Part shown: piece after piece, positions 8,169 through 14,561 of the stretch
Numbering within the stretch: the stretch's first letter is position 1
Layout of the letters: each line of letters starts with the position of its first letter
NCBI RefSeq assembly: GCF_000003605.2
Contig: NW_003135833.1
Span: forward strand, 382,326-396,886
From: Saccoglossus kowalevskii
Lineage: Eukaryota > Hemichordata > Enteropneusta > Harrimaniidae
Length of the DNA stretch: 14,561 bases
Direction: 5' to 3'
Notes under the pieces: generated by a model
Databases searched by the model: none
Told to the model about the DNA's origin: nothing
What the model saw: the letters and a program-made list of their open reading frames with translations, nothing else
Made by a program: the position numbers and the translations under genes

Positions 8169-8240
8169 ACATACATATGAATATATCACATTTGTATGTA
8201 TACATAACATGCAAATAACCACACGCTCTGACATTGCACA
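8169..8240. repeat. Hairpin followed by short dispersed repeat, copy 2
   Basis: ACATACATATG (8169-8179) pairs with CATTTGTATGT (8189-8199) at 10 of 11 positions around a 9-base loop. It is followed 11 bases later by GCAAATAACCACACGCT (8211-8227), the partner of the 7326-7342 sequence. The hairpin itself is not conserved at the other copy. Confidence 0.5.
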
Positions 8241-8470
8241 TACATAGTAGTAATGACTTCTTGCGTAAATTAACATGTTATTCACTGCTACAAATGTGGG
8301 TAGTGGGTACAATAATTAATAATGACTTAATGATTGTGAAAGAGAAACCTTATTTTCAAACAACAAATGTAAACTCTGGCTATCAGAATAGTCAGGAGTC
8401 TAAATACCTGTCACATGAACAAATATGTTGCCTACAGTATATCATGAACCAGAGGGATTGTAATAGGTAA
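8234..8470 (+). CDS. Open frame, 78 codons, non-ATG start, unknown
   Basis: The frame begins at TTG and first meets ATG at codon 21. Residues are well mixed (TCYSLLQMWVVGTIINNDLM near the middle, SHEQICCLQYIMNQRDCNR at the end), without the single-residue runs that AT-rich noise often gives. It ends at TAA 8468-8470, just after the next open frame begins in another frame. No domain or family recognised. If coding, an exon or a frameshifted gene with 8487-8741 is possible; chance is at least as likely. Confidence 0.15.
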   Translation: MHIHSSNDFLRKLTCYSLLQMWVVGTIINNDLMIVKEKPYFQTTNVNSGYQNSQESKYLSHEQICCLQYIMNQRDCNR

Positions 8471-8486
8471 ACATAACACGAGTTCC

Positions 8487-8741
8487 ATGTGTGACGCCGA
8501 AAATCATGGAGTAAAGACCAGATGGCGTTCAGGCGCAGTCTATTTAGCCACTTATATCATGTTGGATCGATTCTTTGGGTTTAACAGGATTACGAGATCT
8601 AAAAGCGGTAATTTCCAATTATCTATCCACAGAGTCACGAAAACGGAAGATACATTTGTCAATGGCAGGACAAGCAATTTCAAAAGTTGTCCAATTATTG
8701 TAAAAGTTGCTGCAAACAGTTTAAAATACCACGAATTCTGA
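8487..8741 (+). CDS. Candidate 84-residue protein or exon, unknown family
   Basis: ATG-started; the frame is open upstream to about 8448 (97 codons in all) and ends at TGA. Residues include MCDAENHGVKTRWRSGAVYL at the start, a basic centre (RITRSKSGNFQLSIHRVTKT) and a mildly hydrophobic end (CPIIVKVAANSLKYHEF). No signal peptide or membrane span. A splice-donor-like TTGTAAGTA lies downstream at about 8778 but after the stop. The end of the preceding open frame overlaps this one by about 20 bases. An antisense frame covers much of it, as expected in low-stop DNA. I cannot name a function. Confidence 0.22.
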   Translation: MCDAENHGVKTRWRSGAVYLATYIMLDRFFGFNRITRSKSGNFQLSIHRVTKTEDTFVNGRTSNFKSCPIIVKVAANSLKYHEF

Positions 8742-10078
8742 GCTACGAGGCTTCCCATGACATTACTAGGATGTAATTGTAAGTACAGTTAAATAACTTA
8801 TTTCAAATAACATTTAACATAACACTTTAATAAAATATTTGAAAGATTTGTAAAAAAAAGCAGCAGTATTAAAATCGGCTAAACGTAGAACAAAACATGG
8901 TCCACAGAATGCGATATACTTTCAAATATCGAAAAATTAATCCGGATGTCAATAAAACCCATCCGGTTATACGGAGATGCAGCATTAACAAAGATAGGAT
9001 ACACATTACCACAAGTACAAAATGAAGTTGTCTTCTATGAAAATAAAATACAGTAAAACGAAACTAACAGCTATAGTAGTGATTGTATGAGTAAACTAGC
9101 TTTTTGATTGTAGGCGTAATAACAAAACATAATTGTTCAAACTAAACAATCCAGGATGCTGGTTTGTACAATGGAATACATATATCCAACAATACACAAT
9201 AAACTGCGAAATACCAAAACATTGATTGGTTACTTAGACAAGAAAACAAATTCTTAGACGGCGATGATTTGTTAAGAATAATACTGACAAAAAAAACAGG
9301 GCACGTCAACATGGTATTCAAAAAACCCACCAACACAAAGTGTACACAATGGATTGACGCCTTTAATGGCAGACGTTGTACAAGCAATAACAAAAGTAGA
9401 TAATGAATAAATAACCGATAGAAAACACTGATAGAAACCCTTTGACCTTTAAAAAGCAAAATTAACAGTCAGAATAGATCATAAAACATATCGAACATAT
9501 GAACTCTTAAATAATCTGTACGCTTAAGAATTCAACACACAGCCGTAACAAATATGTTTTGAATAAATGAAGAAGAAGAAAAAAAATACGACAATATATG
9601 AAAACAGTTTCTACTGAATCAAATAATGGGAACGAACTTGGTTTTCATGGATAATAATAACTGGACGTCCATAAATATATCACATTTTCAAATGAGGTAC
9701 TTTATCACACTTACCTTACGATTGCCAACCAACACCCTAGATACCAATGATACCAATAAACATGAAACAACGTCCATTCAATGGCAAATCAGATAGAAGC
9801 TATACTGTAAATAAACTTCGGAAATAGATTAAAAGTTGTAAAAACATTCAAGAAACATAATAGAAGTTAAAACTAAAGTGAAGTCGGAGATATAGCTGAT
9901 ATAATGCTGTTGAATAAGTTGGTAACTTGAATAAAAATGAATAATCTGCACAATAATACGAATGTGTCGAAATGTTTAAAAATATAAAGCCACATTTTTT
10001 CACCCTTTTGTATGAGAGCCCTGTGATACAATCCGAAGTGATTCACAATATACAAATGAATGATAAAAGAGACTATTA
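8742..10078 (+). other. A-rich strand-asymmetric block with scattered short open frames
   Basis: From about 8780 the plus strand carries far more A than T; the line 9781-9840 has 27 A and 15 T. Several open frames on this strand are just too short to list as genes: 8889-9056 (55 codons, includes SIKPIRLYGDAALTKIGYTL), 9156-9257 (ATG, 33 codons), 9203-9403 (66 codons, includes DGDDLLRIILTKKTGHVNMV) and 9626-9796 (ATG, 56 codons). They lie in different frames. The antisense 105-codon frame (9142-9459) starts at TTG. A decayed element with an A-rich coding strand is possible, but A-rich DNA yields such frames by itself. Confidence 0.35.
9626..9796 (+). CDS. Short candidate frame, 56 residues, unknown
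   Basis: ATG-started, open upstream for another 9 codons, ending at TAG. It reads MGTNLVFMDNNNWTSINISH at the start, then FQMRYFITLTLRLPTNTLDT, and ends TTSIQWQIR, with alternating hydrophobic and polar residues suggestive of beta strands. No family recognised. It lies in the A-rich block, where Asn, Thr and Lys are expected from composition alone. Confidence 0.15.
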   Translation: MGTNLVFMDNNNWTSINISHFQMRYFITLTLRLPTNTLDTNDTNKHETTSIQWQIR

Positions 10079-10145
10079 ATACACATACACATAAATAAAT
10101 ATATAAATATTTAATACACACAAAATATACACATACATAATATCA
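10079..10145. repeat. Simple AC/AT-rich sequence
   Basis: An imperfect low-complexity run of ACACAT, AAAT and ATAT words, ending in ACACATACATAA. It is not a clean microsatellite with a single unit. Confidence 0.6.
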
Positions 10146-10240
10146 AGCATATATCAAGCAAACAAAAAAATATGCTGCCTGACAATATAATTAATAGTTA
10201 GGGAACAATATAATAATATTAAAGCATAGACAACTCTGTC

Positions 10241-10560
10241 AAAACTTGGACGTAGAGCACAAAACACACATCTTCCCAGAGACTAGCTCATCACATCGTG
10301 TCACACAAAAGTCACATTGAGTATTAGTCAAGACTGTTTAAATAGAGACCTATACCTGTACCTGCGATATGTACGCCGATTCATGTTCCACTCTAGCCAT
10401 CATAGGGCATGTTCCTATTCATATACACCATGCAATCAGTGGCCTTTAGGTCGTGTGTCACATACACATGCTTATAGGTACTATAAAAACAACGGGCCCC
10501 AATAATTTATATACACGTGTCTATTTAGTCTGGTCACATGACGTATGCACTCGCTCGTTG
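10241..10560. promoter_or_regulatory. Less AT-rich segment with TATA-like box and twin E-boxes
   Basis: Composition rises above that of the preceding A-rich block. TATAAAA occurs at 10483-10489, followed by two palindromic E-boxes: ACACGTGT (10513-10520) and GTCACATGAC (10533-10542), 20 bp apart start to start. CACGTG and TCACATGA are bound by bHLH-zip factors of the MYC/USF and MITF/TFE type. No convincing downstream open frame starts here, so promoter function is speculative. Confidence 0.3.
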
Positions 10561-11248
10561 ATACCATCTAATTAGTGACCTTCACTAAAGTATTTACGGG
10601 TGTCGATATAATAAGCCTCTATTTGCCCAACAACAACGACAGCTTTCATAGGTTTAGTGCAAATTCTCGCATACAGTCCACATATATTATCTCCATGGTA
10701 TTGCATTAACTTGGTAAAATAGGTTCATCAATGAATGCACTTTATGTTTTGTAAGTCTGGCCACTCAGGGGTTTCCAGTTCCAAGATATGGTTTTGAATA
10801 AAACAATGACACATCATCCCACAATGTAGAGGCAAATACTACACATCGTGAAGTCAATGTAAGGTAACAACTTGTCTTTGTATTGTTTTAACAGAATAAC
10901 CCTTTATCACTGATACCTTAACATCAGAGTACACTGTAATCCATCAACTAACAATTATGTGCCTTTACAAAACACAGTAGAGAATATAAGATATCAACCT
11001 GGTAGCACAAAGGAATATTTCCCCCTCTGTTTGTGCTGTTGTTGGACTTTCTGTCACTGCATTTTGACACATAATTTTGAAATAAAAAATCAACAACTAG
11101 TTTGGCAGTATTACGGCATAAGAGAGAGAAATAAGTTGTCCACAGACTCTACGAACCCATCACAATGACATAACAGGTGTTATTGACACTAAACCTGCAA
11201 CACCAATTACGCAATACACTGACGTTCACTGAGGCATAGCCATGCTAA
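10561..11248. other. Unique AT-rich stretch, no gene seen
   Basis: A pyrimidine-rich acceptor-like tract ends in TTTTAACAG at 10894, but no open frame continues from it. A 69-codon frame (10959-11168) begins at a non-ATG codon. The 12-mer AGCTTTCATAGG is shared by 10643-10654 and the region near 11658, without extended similarity. Confidence 0.45.
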
Positions 11249-11476
11249 TCCACGTTCTATCAATGTAAAATTAAACCATTATGGAGATGGAAAATGTGTA
11301 AAGCAATCAGCAAAGTCACACGCCCATACAAATTATGTGATTTTCAACAGAAAATCCGCGAAAAAAATGTACCATGTTATTTAAAAGCCAGGAAAGGCGT
11401 AAAATATTTCATTAACGGGACTTATATAGAGGAATGGAATCAAGCCACCAACGTAATATACGATGAATTGTTATAG
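11249..11476 (+). CDS. Candidate small protein or exon, 60 residues from ATG, unknown
   Basis: The frame is open from 11249, with ATG at 11294 in a favourable context (A at -3) and TAG at 11474-11476. From the ATG it encodes 60 residues, basic at first (MCKAISKVTRPYKLCDFQQK) and acidic at the end (EEWNQATNVIYDELL), with three cysteines and no membrane span. A strong pyrimidine-rich acceptor (ending TTACAG at 11576) lies downstream, but all frames after it close quickly. No family recognised. The residue mix is more protein-like than most frames in the window, but length alone gives little support. Confidence 0.25.
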   Translation, partial: STFYQCKIKPLWRWKMCKAISKVTRPYKLCDFQQKIREKNVPCYLKARKGVKYFINGTYIEEWNQATNVIYDELL

Positions 11477-12136
11477 CGCAGTTATATTGCAAATATGCAG
11501 TCAAACATCTCTATTAATTTCTATTATTTTAAATTGAATAATGGATAGAAAATAAGATGTTGTGTTTCTATTACAGCATTTGGCCAGATGAACTAGTATA
11601 GTAATGGCATTGCTCTGAGGAACATAGCTCGACACACAGCAAAGGTACAGCAGTTTAGCTTTCATAGGAGAATTGTTCCTGTGTCAGAGTTAATGCTCAG
11701 TGGGTACCCATAACCACGTTATGAATTATAAAAACTGTAGTATGACAGTTAATTAGTTCATGATACAGTGTACATTAATTAGATCAAAAGTGAAAAAAAA
11801 CTATTTAAGACATCAGAATGATTCTTTGATAATGTTGATATTGATCAAATCAGAAATTAAAAATTATATTATTTCTTGGTAGCTTATTCGTACAAGCGTT
11901 AGATATTAGGTTTAGAAAAGGCAGTATACGTACAACCTGAATGCCGGTCGTGGCCACTCTTATAGAATAACAAATACAAACTGTTAAAATTGGAAAATGG
12001 TTTCAATTGCCATGAAATTACTCCAGTTATTTGCTGCTTGTTGATTTGTGAAATGCATTTAAAATTAAACTGTTTATTCAATTTTTAGATAATATCTTCA
12101 GTTATAATTATACATATGTCATCATAACGACTTGGG
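11477..12136. other. Unique AT-rich stretch, no gene seen
   Basis: Apart from the acceptor-like tract ending at 11576 there is no supported signal. A 60-codon minus-strand frame (11899-12081) falls in AT-rich DNA with nothing to support it. Confidence 0.5.
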
Positions 12137-12535
12137 TTACAGCGGGCGTACAGCGTAATTTTGCAGTACTTTACAGGGTATCTTCATCCTATCATATACG
12201 GAAATGCGAATTCCAAATATGGAATGATTACACGCGTAAGCGTTCTCTAATAATAAAAACAAACATGGCTGCCACCAGGGTTTGATCGGACTCAACACAA
12301 AGAAGTTTGCTGATTCGGTTCTAAACATTATGGATTTCAGCATTCTCATGTTGTATCCTTGGATGGAAAAGATGTACTCAGACAATACTGCTGAGCGTCG
12401 GTCGTTACTGCCGTTGTGCTGTCTTCGTACTTTTAGGCATCCTCGAAATAACCTTTTATTCTTCACACTTTTATGATGTTTGTAAAGGTTTTCAAAAAAG
12501 GAAAATCTCTCAGAAGTAGGGCAGTTAAAATACAT
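12137..12535 (-). CDS. Longest ATG-started frame, 132 residues, unknown
   Basis: Minus-strand frame from ATG 12535 to TAA 12139-12137. The start is MYFNCPTSERFSFFENLYKH, followed by a basic stretch (SVKNKRLFRGCLKVRRQHNG, then NDRRSAV), an aromatic patch (PIKPWWQPCLFLLLENAYAC) and a C-terminus ending in QNYAVRPL. LFLLLE is too short for a membrane span. No signal peptide, no known motif. In ~14.5 kb of AT-rich DNA one frame of this length is roughly what chance allows, so it is the best by length but not well supported. On the opposite strand lies a YY1-like motif (12261-12276), which suggests this DNA could instead be a promoter read backwards. Confidence 0.22.
   Translation of the reverse strand: MYFNCPTSERFSFFENLYKHHKSVKNKRLFRGCLKVRRQHNGSNDRRSAVLSEYIFSIQGYNMRMLKSIMFRTESANFFVLSPIKPWWQPCLFLLLENAYACNHSIFGIRISVYDRMKIPCKVLQNYAVRPL
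12261..12276 (+). promoter_or_regulatory. YY1-like motif with short upstream-type reading frame
   Basis: AAACATGGCTGCCACC resembles the YY1 site AAnATGGCGGC, which in animal promoters often sits just downstream of the transcription start. The ATG is in a good context (A at -3, G at +4) and opens a six-codon frame, MAATRV, then TGA. A plus-strand 64-codon frame follows from 12282 but starts with a non-ATG codon. Confidence 0.3.
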
Positions 12536-12541
12536 ATTCAA

Positions 12542-13658
12542 TGAATTAAATTAGTCAGGACGAAATGAGATCAATCAAATTTGCGGATGATACTGGACCC
12601 TTTTTACTCAGCATATTATTTATGACTATTCCTGTAAAATTGTCTGTTCATTCTGTGACCATGAAAAAATAGAATCAGGACAATAATCGTACAAATGAAC
12701 CATTCGGATTGAAAACAACGTGATATTAAAATGCCTAGAAGTGCTGTTTTTATATCATTATTTTAAAGTAAACAAAGCTAATTTTTGATAGTTTAGAAAA
12801 TATTGAAAAGCTACTTCCACTTTGGTAAAACAGAAATATATCACTGTTTAATGCATGTCCAATCCCTACAACACAATTTGATGCTGGATTGGTGCTAATT
12901 TTATGTAACTGTAAATACAAAAAGTATGGTTCATACAACGCAGAGAAATTAAAAATGTTTAATAAATGTGACATCAAGAACAATCAATCATTCATTAAGT
13001 CGATTTAGTTGTTGATCTGGAGCTGCAGCATTATTTACCTCGGGCATATAAAACAATGGGATTATCCGCCTTCATGAATGTTTTTCATATGTTGGTCTGT
13101 TCAAGTTTGGCTTTACTGAATAAGTACAGTTTGTAAACTGCCGTAGTTGCACCATACGATCGTCTGTCGTTTAAAAGCAATTTAATTGACGAAATGTGTT
13201 TAAAGATAAAAAATATCGATAGTGATACTATTGTAGGAACCACATTCTCAATGAGTTATACGACATAAAAAGTGTCACCAGGTCAACAATTGGTCAACAA
13301 TGAGAACGTGATTTTTACCTCGATTTGTTATGGCTCCAGAGAACAAGAGCATCCCATTCTGGAATCACTGCTGCGTTGTTGCGATCAACTTGTCACACAT
13401 ATCAATTGAATTCGACATTCTGTAGACTCTATATAGCGAGTACTATTTATTTCACACAAACAATACAGAAATCTCACAAACTGTCGGGATTACGACATAT
13501 CATTAATATAATAGCTTAGTCGCATACTAGTACTAATTTCACGAGAAAATTAGTATATTTGCAAATAATCACCTAAAAGTTTGTACATAACTAATGTCAT
13601 TGTTGTTTTATGCCCATGCTGTTGCGAGCATGTTTCATAAATTGCGAGTCTTTTAACT
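12542..13658. other. Unique AT-rich stretch, no supported gene
   Basis: Mostly unstructured. GGTCAACAAT is repeated with one base between copies (13281-13290 and 13292-13301). A 31-codon ATG frame follows at 13330-13425 (MAPENKSIPFWNHCCVVAIN...), too short to support. Frames at 12750-12983 (-) and 13325-13519 (+) start at non-ATG codons. Confidence 0.45.
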
Positions 13659-14137
13659 ATGAATTATGGTGTACATTCCTCAATAAATTATGCGAGTGCT
13701 ACAGCTGGAGCAAAAAAGCGCAGTTTTCAACACCTGATATCACTATACCATATATTTGTATTTTTCTTTTACTTTGTCAATGTTTTAAGGTGCGCTTTTC
13801 TGTCGTTTATTTTATTATTGTCAATTTTTATCAGTTGTTGCTTTAGTGTTTCCTTCCCTTGTTTTGCGTGTGAAAATTTAATGTTGGATATGTTTTTATT
13901 TTAATCCGCTAGACATGTTTGTTTAAAACAGTGGGATTATACTGAATATTTTTTTTTGAAACGAACAACAATGAATATATTACCTTGTCATGCGATATTA
14001 CTATTGCAATATAGAACTCATTCATTTATTTGAAATAAACCTCGACTATAACAAACGTTATAACATCAGGTGTTACCAGTTTCAACATGAGCGTTACCCG
14101 ACACTAAAGAACATTTTTTTAATTGGAAACATTGAAA
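13659..14137. other. T-rich stretch, no supported gene
   Basis: Plus-strand frames at 13610-13846 and 13659-13904 translate to Phe/Leu/Ile/Ser-rich sequence that looks like a membrane span, but this is what a T-rich strand gives in any frame, and two frames show it at once. TATAAC (14047-14052) and GTTATA (14057-14062) form a small perfect inverted repeat. Confidence 0.45.
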
Positions 14138-14215
14138 ATGCATTATTATAAACCCAGCAAAATATCAACTACAATGACCTTCATCGTTGGAATTACCATA
14201 GGAATTACCTACATG
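14138..14215 (+). CDS. Possible first exon with signal anchor, ending at splice donor
   Basis: ATG at 14138 (A at -3) opens MHYYKPSKISTTMTFIVGIT, then IGITYM, where a near-consensus donor, ATG|GTAAGTAT, begins at 14216. The middle residues TFIVGITIGITYMV are hydrophobic and could serve as a signal peptide or membrane anchor. Reading through the donor, the frame closes at TGA 14246-14248. The next exon is not evident: an acceptor-like CAG ends at 14263, but the open frame at 14296 is closed upstream at 14284. This rests on a single donor match, so it is tentative. Confidence 0.2.
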
Positions 14216-14295
14216 GTAAGTATACAAATTACATATGTAAAATGAAATGTATCACATAACAGATACAATACTCACATATGTTGTAATCTGACCGC

Positions 14296-14517
14296 ATGAA
14301 ATCAACTCCATTCTATGAATCCAGCGTTCGGATTCTAGAAATCACTTTTAATTATGGCGCATACAGTGTGATTATCATTTTCGTATCGAATAAGTGGAGT
14401 AAATACCATTTTTATAGTGGATGTAATGCCACAGCTAAAGTAGATAGCTTGGGATTTGGGGTCCTATTATTCAAATCAAACAAAAACAAATTCACACTTG
14501 CTCCATGTGTCGCTTAA
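14296..14517 (+). CDS. Candidate 73-residue protein or exon, unknown
   Basis: ATG-started frame ending at TAA 14515-14517. It begins MKSTPFYESSVRILEITFNY, has a short hydrophobic stretch (AYSVIIIFVS) and a basic end (FKSNKNKFTLAPCVA). The hydrophobic stretch is too short for a clear membrane helix. The upstream stop at 14284 means it cannot simply continue the possible exon at 14138-14215. No family recognised; chance remains likely. Confidence 0.2.
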   Translation: MKSTPFYESSVRILEITFNYGAYSVIIIFVSNKWSKYHFYSGCNATAKVDSLGFGVLLFKSNKNKFTLAPCVA

Positions 14518-14561
14518 TATATTTTGTTGAAAAATGCATCTTTTGTTATAACAGATAAACT

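Noticed and set aside
9142-9459. 105-codon minus-strand frame
   Set aside because: It starts at TTG, is Leu/Phe/Ser-rich as expected opposite A-rich DNA, and its first ATG is nearly halfway in. No recognisable domain.
10864-10894. 31-bp intron with donor AAG|GTAACA and acceptor TTTTAACAG
   Set aside because: Too short for a spliceosomal intron in animals, and no open frame joins across it.
13610-13904. Membrane-protein-like frames
   Set aside because: Two overlapping frames in different phases both look hydrophobic because the strand is T-rich; this is composition, not a gene.

Overview
This window looks like non-coding nuclear DNA from a eukaryote, most likely an animal and perhaps a marine invertebrate such as a mollusc. 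That placement is inference: the DNA is AT-rich (roughly 33% GC in most sampled stretches), contains a degenerate satellite, a diverged dispersed repeat, a tRNA-like SINE fragment and splice-like signals, and has almost no long open frames. No prokaryotic gene organisation, rRNA, intact tRNA, CRISPR array or recognisable protein family is visible. I found no gene that I can name, and every coding call below is low confidence.

Left third (1-5258): a short C-run-rich edge (1-230) leads into about 34 degenerate copies of a ~61-bp satellite monomer (231-2312). At the right end of the array the monomers alternate in ~125-bp dimers. A 325-bp non-satellite stretch follows, then a ~570-bp block, copy A (2638-3209). 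A diverged direct copy of that block, copy B (4548-5258), lies 1.34 kb further on. Copy B is preceded directly by just over one satellite monomer. The repeated association of satellite monomer plus the same flank suggests a mobile element that carries a satellite. Between the two copies is the best candidate for a small gene: a CCAAT-like motif, a nuclear-receptor-like site, a raised-GC open frame (3774-3986), a 35-bp tandem repeat, and AATAAA followed by a GT-rich stretch.

Middle (5259-10560): mostly unique AT-rich DNA with a hairpin, an antisense tRNA-derived SINE head (about 6000-6050), a block near 50% GC (about 6770-7420) with overlapping minus-strand frames and a terminal palindrome, two consecutive plus-strand open frames (8234-8741), a ~1.4-kb block with strong A-over-T strand bias (about 8780-10240), a simple-sequence run, and a ~320-bp less AT-rich segment with two close E-box palindromes.

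Right third (10561-14561): AT-rich DNA with a few isolated open frames. These are 11249-11476 (+), 12137-12535 (-, the longest ATG-started frame in the window) and 14296-14517 (+), plus a possible signal-anchor first exon ending at a good splice donor at 14215. Nothing shows these work together; no operon or pathway can be inferred.
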